From positions 1 through 64,000 of the forward strand of contig JADJOY010000033.1 in assembly GCA_016713535.1 (NCBI GenBank): a DNA stretch of 64,000 bases, read 5' to 3'. Of this stretch, positions 56,105-64,000 are shown in pieces. The position numbers and the translations under genes were made by a program. The DNA comes from JADJOY01 sp016713535 [NCBI: Deltaproteobacteria bacterium] (GTDB taxonomy: Bacteria > JADJOY01). The notes beneath the pieces are model-generated. The model did not search any database and was not told the DNA's origin. It saw nothing but the letters and a program-made list of their open reading frames with translations. Position 1 is the first letter of the stretch, and every line of letters begins with the position of its first letter.

Positions 56105-57025
56105 TCAGGGAGCGGGAGCGCCGTCGGCGAGGGCGACGACCTCCATGCTCGGCCCGCGTTCGAACCAGCCGCCCACCCGGTAGATCGCTTCCTGCAGCCA
56201 GCGCGCGCGCGGATTCGAGAGGTAGAGCGGGTGGCGTGGCTGGTAGGTCTCGAAGTGGACGACCCGCCAGCCGGTGTCCGCGAGCATCGCGCGGAGCCGC
56301 GGCGGATCGAAGAACGACAGATGGAACTCGTTCTCGTTGCGCTTGAAGAGGGGGTGAAAGCCACGCTCGCCGAGCAGCCGCCGGAGCGGATATTTGGTGA
56401 GGTCCTTGAGCGACCCGAGCTGATAGGGCACGTCGAGGACGAGCGGCGCTCCATCGCGCACCAGGCGTCGCACTCGCGCGAGGAGGCCGCGGGGATCGGG
56501 AACATGCTCGAGCGAGATGCTCGCGGCCGCGTCGTAGGGCTCACCCACCATGCACGACGGGTCCCAGCCGCGCGAGACACGCACGTCGGCGCCCACGACA
56601 CGGCGGCATTCCTCCGCGAGTGGACGGATGAACTCGAACACCTCGGCCCGCCACCCGAGCGCGGCCAGCGGCGCGTACTGGTAGCCGCCGTCGAGGCAGG
56701 CGACCCCCAGCAAGCGCCCGGGGCGGGGCGTCCAGCGAGCCAGCAGCTGGTATCGGTGGGAGTAGAAGTCGTCGTAGTGCGCCGCGCGGACCGGGTGCGC
56801 CTCGGCGTAGAAATCGCTCGCGAGGTAGCGCCCCTCGAGCTCGTCGAGATCCGAGCGCGGGCTCTGGAAGCGGAAACCGCAGTCACCGCAGCGCGCGAGC
56901 CGAAGCGGCGCGGCGAGCGCGAGGAAGCGCTCGAGGTGGGGCTCGCGATGCGCGCGAGCACCACCACAGGACAGGCACGGGACGGTCTCGGGCACCGGGA
57001 TCCTCGCGATCGGCTCAGCTCGCAC
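56105..57025 (-). CDS. Zinc-ribbon class I methyltransferase
   Basis: A protein of about 306 residues. An N-terminal CLSCGG ... CGDCGFRF ribbon precedes a SAM methyltransferase domain (LLGVACLDGGYQYAPLAALG, EPYDAAASISLEHVPDPRGL, VLDVPYQLGSLKDLTKYP). Similar genes sit in polysaccharide clusters and methylate sugars. I place the start at GTG 57025, overlapping the upstream glycosyltransferase stop by 11 bases; a longer frame to 57166 would overlap it much more. Confidence 0.8.
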   Translation of the reverse strand: MRAEPIARIPVPETVPCLSCGGARAHREPHLERFLALAAPLRLARCGDCGFRFQSPRSDLDELEGRYLASDFYAEAHPVRAAHYDDFYSHRYQLLARWTPRPGRLLGVACLDGGYQYAPLAALGWRAEVFEFIRPLAEECRRVVGADVRVSRGWDPSCMVGEPYDAAASISLEHVPDPRGLLARVRRLVRDGAPLVLDVPYQLGSLKDLTKYPLRRLLGERGFHPLFKRNENEFHLSFFDPPRLRAMLADTGWRVVHFETYQPRHPLYLSNPRARWLQEAIYRVGGWFERGPSMEVVALADGAPAP

Positions 57026-58193
57026 CGGAGGGCGACCGCAGGGGCGCCGCGCCGAGCTCCTCCAGACAGCCCACCAGCCGCTCCCAGGCGAGCGGGGTCG
57101 AGCGCGACCGGATGTTGGCCTCGAATCGCGCTCCGAGTCCATCGCGGACGAACGAGACGATCGCATCCGCGAGCGCCGCCGGGTCCTCGGGGGGCACCAG
57201 CAGGCCGTTCACGCCGTGCTCGACGGCATCGGGGAGCCCGCCGACGGTGGTCACGATCGCCGGCCGGCCGACGCCGAACGCGAGCTGCACCACCGCGCTC
57301 TGGGTGGCGCGGCGGTATGGCAGGACCACCACGTTGGCCGCCCGGATGAAGGAGACGAGGACCTCGTCGGGGACGTAGCCCGGCACGACCGTCACGGCGT
57401 CGGTGACGCCGCGGCGGGCGATCCGCTCGCGATAGCGCGCCTCGCTCTGCCAGAACTCGCCGACGACGACGAGATGAACGCGCTCGCGGGCGAGCACGCT
57501 GGGGAGCGCGTCGACCAGTACGTCGAGCCCCTTGTAAGGGCGGACGAAACCACAGAAGAGCAGGATCGGCCGGTCGGTGGGGAGCGAGACCGGCAGCGGC
57601 GCCGGTGCGGTCACCGCGAGCTCGCCGAAGTCGGGCATCGGTACGCGGCGGATCGCCCGCGCGGGAAACGCACGGCGCAGGCGCTCCGCCTCACTGGTGG
57701 CGTGCACGACGAAACCGTCGACGGCGCGCAGCGCGAAGCGCAGGGCCGTGCGATCGGCGAAGGTGCCGAGGCGGGTGCGGTCGTGAGGCCGGGTGTTGTG
57801 GCACACGCACACCAGCCGCGGCCCGTCGGCACCACGCCCACGAGTCAGTGCCCGCCCCAGGTAGGCGTACGCCGGCGCCCACACCGGGATCCACCACGGC
57901 AGGACCACCCAGTCGGGGCGCCACTCGCGGATGCGGCGGGCCGTGCGAGCCCAGCTCGGCGGATCGAACGGGCTGAGCAGGAACTCGGCGGACGAGCGTA
58001 GCGGCTGGCTGGAGGGATCGAGATCGGTGCCGCTCGGCAGCGCCCAGCTCGGGTACTGACGCGCGAACGACACCAGCAGCACGTCGTTGCGCTTCTCGAG
58101 CTCGCGCGCGAGAAGGGTCGTGTGGTGCGCGATCCCACCCCGGAACGGGTAGGTCGGCCCCACCACGCACACGCGTGATCTCCGATGCGCCAT
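57015..58193 (-). CDS. Glycosyltransferase family 4
   Basis: A 392-residue GT-B enzyme starting MAHRRSRVCVVGPTYPFRGG. LLFCGFVRPYKGLDVLVDAL and VVLPYRRATQSAVVQLAFGV carry the donor-site region. It heads the minus-strand glycan group. The ATG at 58193 matches the conserved N-terminus; upstream frame is non-coding. Confidence 0.87.
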   Translation of the reverse strand: MAHRRSRVCVVGPTYPFRGGIAHHTTLLARELEKRNDVLLVSFARQYPSWALPSGTDLDPSSQPLRSSAEFLLSPFDPPSWARTARRIREWRPDWVVLPWWIPVWAPAYAYLGRALTRGRGADGPRLVCVCHNTRPHDRTRLGTFADRTALRFALRAVDGFVVHATSEAERLRRAFPARAIRRVPMPDFGELAVTAPAPLPVSLPTDRPILLFCGFVRPYKGLDVLVDALPSVLARERVHLVVVGEFWQSEARYRERIARRGVTDAVTVVPGYVPDEVLVSFIRAANVVVLPYRRATQSAVVQLAFGVGRPAIVTTVGGLPDAVEHGVNGLLVPPEDPAALADAIVSFVRDGLGARFEANIRSRSTPLAWERLVGCLEELGAAPLRSPSGAS

Positions 58194-58328
58194 GCGGAGA
58201 AGCCCGAATGCACCGACGTGGGCCGGCTCGACCCGGAGCAGGCGATCATAACGCAGCGCGCGGCACGAACGCGCCGCGCACGATGCTCGCGGATCGCGCT
58301 TCGGCGTGGGCGAGCCGTGACGGGGAAA

Positions 58329-58381
58329 CCGCGCGGTCCACGCGGCGGCGCTCTCGCGACCGCGCCACGTGGACCGCGCGG
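58329..58381 (-). terminator. Inverted repeat after the comEA-like gene
   Basis: CCGCGCGGTCCACG (58329-58342) and CGTGGACCGCGCGG (58368-58381) are perfect 14-bp complements with a 25-nt loop. On the minus strand it begins about ten bases past the corrected comEA stop and is followed by TTTCCCC. A weak terminator or transcript boundary. Confidence 0.55.
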
Positions 58382-58390
58382 CGGGATCGG

Positions 58391-58713
58391 TCACTTCTTG
58401 ACGGGGGTCACGGTCAGCATCGGCTCGAGGCGCTTCGCCAGCGAGGGCCGATACCCTTGATCTCGGTGATCTCGCTCGCCGCCGAGAACCCGCCCTTCTC
58501 GGTGCGGTACTTCACGATCGCCTGGGCACGCGACGGCCCGATGCCCGGCAGCCCCTCGAGCTCCGAGGCGCTCGCGTGGTTCAGGTCGACGACCGCGACC
58601 TTCTCGGCGGCGGTGGGCTGGGCCGAGGGCGTGGCCGCGTGGCTGGGGATCGAAGCGAGGAGCACGGCGGCGCAGCCAGCCGCGGCGAGAGCGCGGGCGA
58701 GGAAACGGTTCAT
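58391..58713 (-). CDS. ComEA-like helix-hairpin-helix exported protein (one frame change)
   Basis: The reconstructed protein is about 107 residues with a signal peptide and two HhH motifs (LNHASASELEGLPGIGPSRA, ITEIKGIGPSLAKRL). Such proteins bind DNA outside the inner membrane in competence. A missing base near 58449 would otherwise end it at 58414 with RWRSASSRC; the shifted frame continues PSLAKRLEPMLTVTPVKK to 58391. GGAGGTCC precedes the ATG at 58713. No other competence gene is near. Confidence 0.8.
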
Positions 58714-59129
58714 GGAGGACCTCCGGCGAGGCTCCCGAGGAGCCTCGGGTTGAGAGCTGGCCCGAGACGGCGCGAAGGAGGTTCGTGCCGGCCCTGGCTA
58801 GCTCGTTGTGCAACGCGTCCCCAGGGCAACCTCCGTGCCGACGGTGCAGCCGAGCGACGGTGGCGTCGCGTCGACGTTCCGGTGTGAAATTCGCTGCGAT
58901 TTCGCCGTTCGAACCGCACGCGCCCCCGGTGCCCGCAGGTGGGTGGCACGGGTTCCCCCGCACTCACCGCGATTCCCGGGGCGCACCCGCCGCGCCCGCG
59001 ACGACGCATCCGTGCCGGCTTCAGTGGGAGGCGTTGGAAGATCGGTGCTGCGGGCTCGGAGCGCCCCCCGCGACGACATCCGCAGAACGTCGGAACGCCT
59101 TCCCGACCTGCTGCTATCCTTCGCGCCCC
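58714..59129. other. Divergent intergenic region (416 bases)
   Basis: Separates comEA (minus) from the polyprenyl synthase (plus). An 8-bp hairpin GAGGCTCC/GGAGCCTC lies in the comEA leader (about 58728-58746). A less GC-rich stretch near 58880-58915 is the likeliest promoter zone, but I see no clear -35/-10 pair. No gene or repeat recognised. Confidence 0.4.
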
Positions 59130-60104
59130 GTGAACTTCGACGATGCGTTTCCCGAGATCCGGAGGCCGCTCGCGGCGCTCGAGGTCGAGCTCGCGCGGGT
59201 GGTCAAGAACGACGTGCGGCTGATCCCCGAGGTCGGCCGCTACCTGCTCGGCGGCGGCGGTAAGCGCATCCGCCCCGCCCTCGCCTTCCTGACGTCTCGC
59301 GCCGTCGGCCTGACCGGCCCGAACGTGGTGACGATCGGCGTGGTGCTGGAGCTGATCCACACCGCCACTCTTCTTCACGACGACGTGGTCGACGACGGCA
59401 CCGTGCGGCGTGGCCAGCCCTCGGCGAACCGGGTGTTCGGCAACGCCGCGAGCGTGCTGGTCGGCGACTACCTCTACAGCCTCGCCTCGGTGTTGCTCGC
59501 TCGCATGGGTGACCCACGGATCCTGCTCATGGTCGCCGAGGCCACCAACGCGATGGCCGAGGGCGAGGTCCACCAGCTCGCCGAGAGCTACAGCCCGAGC
59601 GAGACCGAGGACGCCTATCTCGACATCATCCGCAAGAAGACCGCGGCGCTCTTCGGCGCGGGCGCGTGGGCGCCGACGGTGGCGGGCGGCGCCTCCGAGG
59701 AGGTCCAGCTCGCGCTCCACGGCTTCGGGCTCGACCTCGGCATGGCTTTCCAGCTTGCCGACGACGTCCTCGACTACGTCGCCGACGACGAGCGCTTCGC
59801 CGCCAAGCGCGGCGCCGACTTCCGCGACGGCAAGTACACGTTGCCGGCGATCGTGGCTCTCGCCAACGCCTCCCCCACCGACCACGATCGCATCCGCCAC
59901 CTCCTCGGTGGCGAGCGCCGTGGCGCCCGCCAGCTCGAGGCGATCGTCAAGCTCATCCAGCGCTACGACGGGTTCGCCTACACGCGGGCCCGCGCCGAGG
60001 CCTGCGTGAGCTCGGCGCTCGCCGGGCTGGCGGTCTTGCCGAGGGGCGCCGGACGGCGCGCGCTCGAGCGGCTCGCGCGCTTCGCCCTGGCGCGCACCTT
60101 CTGA
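59130..60104 (+). CDS. Polyprenyl diphosphate synthase (trans, long chain)
   Basis: A 324-residue enzyme with both aspartate-rich motifs (LLHDDVVDDGTVRRG and FQLADDVLDYVADD), GGGKRIRPAL and the KYTLP motif. It adds isopentenyl units to make a C30-C50 chain, probably the side chain of menaquinone or ubiquinone. The GTG start at 59130 fits the conserved N-terminus. It could supply the quinone that the fused cytochromes use. Confidence 0.9.
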   Translation: MNFDDAFPEIRRPLAALEVELARVVKNDVRLIPEVGRYLLGGGGKRIRPALAFLTSRAVGLTGPNVVTIGVVLELIHTATLLHDDVVDDGTVRRGQPSANRVFGNAASVLVGDYLYSLASVLLARMGDPRILLMVAEATNAMAEGEVHQLAESYSPSETEDAYLDIIRKKTAALFGAGAWAPTVAGGASEEVQLALHGFGLDLGMAFQLADDVLDYVADDERFAAKRGADFRDGKYTLPAIVALANASPTDHDRIRHLLGGERRGARQLEAIVKLIQRYDGFAYTRARAEACVSSALAGLAVLPRGAGRRALERLARFALARTF

Positions 60105-60168
60105 GCCACGGCCCCGGTCGCCGCCCTGCCGTCGGGTAGACTCCCCGGCTCCCCCGCCGAGGATGCTG

Positions 60169-61125
60169 ATGGCCTACCGGATCGTCTCGCTTCTGCCCTC
60201 CGCCACCGAAATCGTGTGCGCCCTCGGTGCGCGCGCCGAGCTCGTGGGCGTGTCTCACGAATGTGATCACCCGGACGACGTGAGCGGGTTACCGGTCCTC
60301 ACGCGAGCCAAGTTCCGCAAGGGATCGTCGAGCGCGGCGATCGACCAGGCGGTGCGCGACGTGGTCGGCGAGGCGCTCGCGGTCTACGACGTGGACACCG
60401 AGCGCCTCGGCGCGCTCGCTCCCGACGTGATCGTCACCCAGGACCTGTGCGACGTGTGCGCGGTGTCCATCCACGACGTGCGCGCCGCGGTGGCTCGTCT
60501 CGCTCACCGCGACGCGATCGAGGTCGTGAGCCTGAGCCCGACGGGCCTCGAGGACATCCTCGCCGACATCGAGCGCACCGGCGTGGCGCTCGGCCGCGCC
60601 GCCGACGGCACCCGCGTCGTCGCCGACGCGCGCCAGCGCATCGAGGAGGTCCGCCGGCGCGCCCACGCGGCGGCGACGCGCCCCAGCGTGCTCTCGATCG
60701 AGTGGCTCGAGCCGGTCATGATCGGCGGTATGTGGATGCCCGAGCTCATCACGCTCGCCGGCGGCACGCCGCTCGTGACCCAGCCCCGTGACCACGCGCC
60801 GACGCTCCCCCTCGCCGAGCTCGAGAAGCTCGACCCCGACGTGGTGCTGATCAAGCCGTGCGGCTTCCCGCTCGACGAGTCGCTGCGCGAGCTCGAGGTG
60901 CTGAGCCGGGTGCTGCCGTGGTCGCGCTGGAAGGCGGTCGCGAACGACAACGTGTTTTTGGCCGACGGCAACGCCTACTTCAATCGCTCCGGGCCGCGCC
61001 TCGTGGAGTCGCTCGAGATCCTCGCCGCGTGTCTCCACCCGGACGAGTTCACCGACCACCACGAACGCTACGCCCACGCGGTGCGACGCGTGCGCGCGGA
61101 CCTCGCCGTCGAGCCGTGGGCGTGA
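60169..61125 (+). CDS. BtuF-like cobalamin-binding protein without signal peptide
   Basis: A 318-residue protein of the helical-backbone periplasmic-binding class: RIVSLLPSATEIVCALGARA, SHECDHP, VTQDLCDVCAVS, LSIEWLEPVMIGGMW. It lacks an N-terminal signal, as do many cytosolic BtuF-like proteins, so it is probably not a classic ABC uptake receptor. No btuC or btuD gene is near. ATG 60169 is preferred to 60163 because GAGG lies at proper spacing. A radical SAM B12 enzyme at 13-14 kb also implies cobalamin use. Confidence 0.8.
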   Translation: MAYRIVSLLPSATEIVCALGARAELVGVSHECDHPDDVSGLPVLTRAKFRKGSSSAAIDQAVRDVVGEALAVYDVDTERLGALAPDVIVTQDLCDVCAVSIHDVRAAVARLAHRDAIEVVSLSPTGLEDILADIERTGVALGRAADGTRVVADARQRIEEVRRRAHAAATRPSVLSIEWLEPVMIGGMWMPELITLAGGTPLVTQPRDHAPTLPLAELEKLDPDVVLIKPCGFPLDESLRELEVLSRVLPWSRWKAVANDNVFLADGNAYFNRSGPRLVESLEILAACLHPDEFTDHHERYAHAVRRVRADLAVEPWA

Positions 61126-61156
61126 GCAGACCCTGCGCTCCGCTCCAACCAGCGTC

Positions 61157-61978
61157 GTGAGCCTCGCTGACCGCCTGCGCCGCTGGTTCGGCCCGTCGAG
61201 CGGCACCGTCGGTGCAAGCGACGCCACCACGACCGAGCGCCCCACCCACGGCGCCTACGATCGCCTCGCGCGCTGGTACGACTGGTCGGGCGCGATCGCC
61301 TTCTCGGATACCTGCGTCGAGCTGACGCTGCGCGCGCTCCGCGACGCCCGCCTCGAGCCGCGCTCGTGCCTAGACATCGCGTGCGGAACCGGCTCCTTCC
61401 TGATGGCGATGGAGCGCCGCGGCGCGTTCGCGGTGGGCGTCGACCGCTCTCACGCAATGCTGGTCGAGGCCCGCGACAAGGCGCGCGAGCAGCACGCGCG
61501 GCTGGCGCTGGTGTGCGCCGACATGCGCGAGTTCCAGCTCGGACGTCGCTTCGAGCTCGTCACCTGCTTCTACGACGCCCTCAACCACCTGCCCGACACC
61601 ATCGGCGTCGCCGCGGCGATCGAGACCGCCGCGCGCCACGCCGAGGGCGGCGGGCTCTACGTCTTCGACACCAACAACGAGCGCATGTTCCAGCGGGTGT
61701 GGTCGGGACCACGCGCGACCATCGACGTCGTCAGCGGCGACGTCGAGATCGACTACCACTACGATCCAGTGCGCCGCACCGGATCGGCGCAGGTCACCTT
61801 CCGGCGCCGCGGCGAGCCGCCCGTCACGGGCTGGGTCCACGAGCGCTGCCACGCGGCGCGAGAGCTCGAGCGTGCCCTGGAAAGCGCCGGTTTCGTGCTC
61901 GAGAGCCGCGGGCCGCACCCCTACTTCGCGGATCCGTCCGAGTCGCTCAAGGATCTGTGGATCGCGCGGAAGCGGTGA
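61157..61978 (+). CDS. Class I SAM-dependent methyltransferase
   Basis: A 273-residue protein. Motif I reads CLDIACGTGSFLMAMERRG, with YDALNHLPDTIGVAAAIETA and VFDTNNERMFQRVW later. The family methylates small molecules; substrate unknown. GTG start at 61157. Its end overlaps the convergent CPBP gene by 32 bases. Confidence 0.85.
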   Translation: MSLADRLRRWFGPSSGTVGASDATTTERPTHGAYDRLARWYDWSGAIAFSDTCVELTLRALRDARLEPRSCLDIACGTGSFLMAMERRGAFAVGVDRSHAMLVEARDKAREQHARLALVCADMREFQLGRRFELVTCFYDALNHLPDTIGVAAAIETAARHAEGGGLYVFDTNNERMFQRVWSGPRATIDVVSGDVEIDYHYDPVRRTGSAQVTFRRRGEPPVTGWVHERCHAARELERALESAGFVLESRGPHPYFADPSESLKDLWIARKR

Positions 61979-62765
61979 CGGCGCCGCGCGGCGCGGTCGC
62001 CAGCAGCACCACCACGGGCAACAGCTCCCCGAGCCACGTGAGCGCCACGAAGCGCCCGCCCGCGCCGCCGTAGAACAAGAGCGGCTCGAACGGGTCCTCG
62101 GCGTTACCGAGGATCAGCATCGGCGCACCCCACACCGCGAACGCGTAGAGCCCTGTGACCCACAGGTTGCGGGTGCGCTCGAAGAGCAAGCCGAGGGCGA
62201 GGGCGCGTAGCAGCTCGCGGGCGCCCGCCTGGATGCCGATCGACAGGTCGTCGACCAGCCCCATCCGTACCAGCAGCGGGATCCGATAGAGCGCCGAGAG
62301 CACGGCGATCAGCAGCAGCCCGCGCCACCGTCCGAAGCGCGCGCGAGCGTCGCCCAGCAGGACGCCGCGCCACGCCAGCTCGTCGCCGAGGATCGCCACC
62401 GCCGCGACCAGCGCGAGCCTCGCCAGGAAGGGCCGCAGCAGGTCCGGGCCTGAGCGGTTCACGCCTTCCGAGAAGTGGACCCAGCCGAGCAGGTGACCGA
62501 GGGCCAGACCGCTCGCCCACGCCGCCAGCGCGAGCACGAGCCACGGTACGCCCCGGAGCAGGCCACGCGAGGTAAGGCCGGCATCGGCGAGACGCGCCGG
62601 CCGGTCGAGGGCGAGGGCGAGGAAACCGGCGAGCAAGCCGTAGAACGGCCAGATCTCGGGGTCGTGCTTGCCGGGGGTGAAGAAGAGATACGGCGCCTGC
62701 GTGGCGAGGACGATCAGGACGATCGCCACGAACGGTCGTGGCAGGGTGGGCTCGGCCTCGACCAT
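61947..62765 (-). CDS. CPBP-family intramembrane protease-like protein
   Basis: A 272-residue protein with about eight membrane helices. The CPBP motif GDELAWRG has Asp-Glu in place of the usual Glu-Glu, then later RTRNLWVTGLYAFAVWG. Members cut substrates in the membrane or assist protein processing. The Asp change may alter activity. Confidence 0.8.
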   Translation of the reverse strand: MVEAEPTLPRPFVAIVLIVLATQAPYLFFTPGKHDPEIWPFYGLLAGFLALALDRPARLADAGLTSRGLLRGVPWLVLALAAWASGLALGHLLGWVHFSEGVNRSGPDLLRPFLARLALVAAVAILGDELAWRGVLLGDARARFGRWRGLLLIAVLSALYRIPLLVRMGLVDDLSIGIQAGARELLRALALGLLFERTRNLWVTGLYAFAVWGAPMLILGNAEDPFEPLLFYGGAGGRFVALTWLGELLPVVVLLATAPRGAVTASARSTDP

Positions 62766-62881
62766 GAAGAGTGCGCGGCGCCGGTTGGGGCGGGGTGCCC
62801 CGCGGCGCCGCGCATCCTACAGCGGCCCGGTTCGGCGGTGGAGGGGCAGGCGCCGAGCGGGCGTTCCACACCGGCCGGAGG

Positions 62882-63193
62882 TCACCGCCAGCGACCGGGG
62901 ACCCAGTGCCCACATTCCCAGTAGCCCCGGACCCACACCGGCGCGGCCACTCGGACCACCGGACGCGGCGCGTAATACGCGGGCCGGTAGTAGACGGGAG
63001 CGGGCGCGACGTAGACCGGGGGCGGCGGTGCGACGTAGACCGGCGCATGCACCACCGGCAAGCCGAAGCCGATGCTGACGTGGACGCCGGCCTCGGCGGT
63101 GCGGGCCGGAGTCGCGAGCGCGAGCCCGGCCAGCGCGAGGGCGGTGAGCCCGGTGAGCTTCGCGGCGCGACCGAAACGGACGTGAGCGTTCAT
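62882..63193 (-). CDS. Small exported Pro/Tyr-rich protein ending GYWECGHWVPGRWR
   Basis: A 103-residue protein with a signal peptide (LTALALAGLALATPARTAEA), a Pro/Tyr/Val-rich middle (APPPPVYVAPAPVYYRPAYY) and a C-terminal YWxxGHWxxGxW motif shared with the YXWGXW family of envelope proteins. GGAGG lies before the ATG at 63193. Function unknown; the family is often stress-linked. Confidence 0.78.
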   Translation of the reverse strand: MNAHVRFGRAAKLTGLTALALAGLALATPARTAEAGVHVSIGFGLPVVHAPVYVAPPPPVYVAPAPVYYRPAYYAPRPVVRVAAPVWVRGYWECGHWVPGRWR

Positions 63194-63363
63194 GACGATT
63201 CCTCCGAAAGACGAGACCTCGCCAGGGATCATTCCACGATCCGTGCCAGCGCCAAGGAGCGCTCACGGTGGGGCCGTAGGCGGCGAAATCGCCCGCTGCG
63301 CCGCGATTCACCACACGCCGTCCCTCGCGGCGGAGGGACGAGCGGAGGCCGCGTCAACGCTGC

Positions 63364-64000
63364 TTACACCCTTTCGTGAACGCCGCCGTCGGCGTCGGGA
63401 CGCTGCATCTCGAAGCGCTCGAGGCGATCGTAGATCCACGGGCGCGAGACCCCCAGACGCCGCGCGGCGGTCTCGATCACCCACCCGGACTCGATCAGCG
63501 CAACGCTCAGCGCGGCGCGCTCGACGTCGGCTCGGATCTGGTTGAGGTCGCGGCCACGCGCCAGCTCGGCCGCCACCGCCACCTCGAGCGACGGCCCGCT
63601 CGGCACCGTGGGCCGCTCCTCGGTGGCGGGCTCGGCCTGCGCCCGCGCGCGCGCCGTGCCGCAGGCGCCGAGGCCGAGGTCGGCGGCGCTCAGAAACGTG
63701 CCGTCGTCCGCCTTGCGCACCACCGCGTCGCGGATCGTCTCGACCAGCTCGCGGACGTTGCCCGGCCAGGAGTGAGCGCGCATGGCGGCCATCGCCTGAT
63801 CGTCGAAGCCGAGCACCGCACGCGAGTACTCGCGGTTCATGCGATCGAGCCAGTGGCGGGCGATCGCCGGGACGTCGTCGATGCGGTCGGCGAGCCGGGG
63901 GATGCGGATCCGCGAGCCGCGCAGCCGGTAGAAGAGGTCGCGCAGGAAGCGGCCGTCCTCGATCGCTGCTTCGAGGTCCTCGTTGGCTGCGGCGACCACC
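63364..64000 (-). CDS. Sigma-54-dependent response-type regulator, C-terminal part
   Basis: The frame enters from the window edge and ends at 63364. It holds the end of the AAA+ domain (RFLRDLFYRLRGSRIRIPRL, SWPGNVRELVETIRDAV) and a Fis-type HTH (GWVIETAARRLGVSRPWIYD). The GAFTGA loop and sensor domain lie outside the window. It would activate sigma-54 promoters. Confidence 0.88.
   Translation of the reverse strand, partial: VVAAANEDLEAAIEDGRFLRDLFYRLRGSRIRIPRLADRIDDVPAIARHWLDRMNREYSRAVLGFDDQAMAAMRAHSWPGNVRELVETIRDAVVRKADDGTFLSAADLGLGACGTARARAQAEPATEERPTVPSGPSLEVAVAAELARGRDLNQIRADVERAALSVALIESGWVIETAARRLGVSRPWIYDRLERFEMQRPDADGGVHERV

Noticed and set aside
58947-58962. TGGCAC as a sigma-54 -24 element upstream of the polyprenyl synthase
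   Set aside because: The -12 part reads TTCC, not TTGC, so the match fails.

Overview
The window is very GC-rich DNA, densely coded on both strands, with strong third-position G/C bias that produces long antisense open frames over most real genes. The gene content suggests a myxobacterium-like or deltaproteobacterial-type Gram-negative. The evidence is secreted metalloproteases with MopE-type Cys/Asp repeats and a membrane-plus-basic C-terminal sorting tail, a TPR-like/Ser-Thr kinase fusion, FHA-containing signalling proteins, two PilT ATPases, a sigma-54 enhancer-binding protein, a wax-ester-synthase homologue and several multiheme cytochromes. This assignment is inferred from gene content only; no rRNA or tRNA gene was seen.

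Layout. 1-10 kb: lysine catabolism (aldehyde dehydrogenase fragment and saccharopine dehydrogenase), an acyl-CoA synthetase, an SDR, a DUF885 hydrolase divergent from a MarR regulator, a PAS protein, an MpaB-type oxygenase and an Ogt methyltransferase. 10-16.8 kb: a MOSC gene, then a minus-strand block with a membrane b/c cytochrome, a B12-binding radical SAM protein, a small membrane protein and a matrixin-like protease. 17-22.5 kb: a secreted M36 protease and an ArnT-type glycosyltransferase. 23.1-32.2 kb: the most distinctive locus, with two more fused cytochromes, a spermidine-synthase-like membrane protein and an LVIVD-repeat protein joined by 4-nt GTGA overlaps. A complete tiny transcription unit for a 19-residue Pro/Lys-rich peptide sits in its middle on the opposite strand. 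32.3-46 kb: WS/DGAT, two related small exported helical proteins, GrpE, DUF202, a MetE-like protein, an SDR behind three iterons, a GGDEF/beta-propeller operon, a Uma2 pseudogene, a TetR/metallo-hydrolase/lipoprotein operon, and EI24 and HNH genes. 46-54.2 kb: an FHA-GAF histidine kinase, a HEAT-PilT fusion overlapping a normal PilT, and the TPR-like kinase, probably a motility/signalling group. 54.2-58.2 kb: glycan biosynthesis (two glycosyltransferases, two methyltransferases). 58.4-64 kb: ComEA-like protein, polyprenyl diphosphate synthase, BtuF-like protein, methyltransferase, CPBP protease and the end of a sigma-54 regulator.

How genes work together. The three fused cytochromes share a membrane domain with paired histidines about 18 residues apart (a likely diheme b core), five c-heme sites and a C-terminal GH(x)FP domain. 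This predicts quinone-linked electron transfer across the inner membrane. The 23-32 kb block looks like one plus-strand functional unit interrupted only by the opposite-strand microgene.

Caution: ten otherwise well conserved genes carry about fifteen single-base frame changes, several in C or G runs, and fourteen of them lie before 36.7 kb. I treat these as probable sequencing or assembly indels and annotate the reconstructed genes across them. The Uma2 gene at 40.8 kb, which has several stop codons, looks like a true pseudogene.
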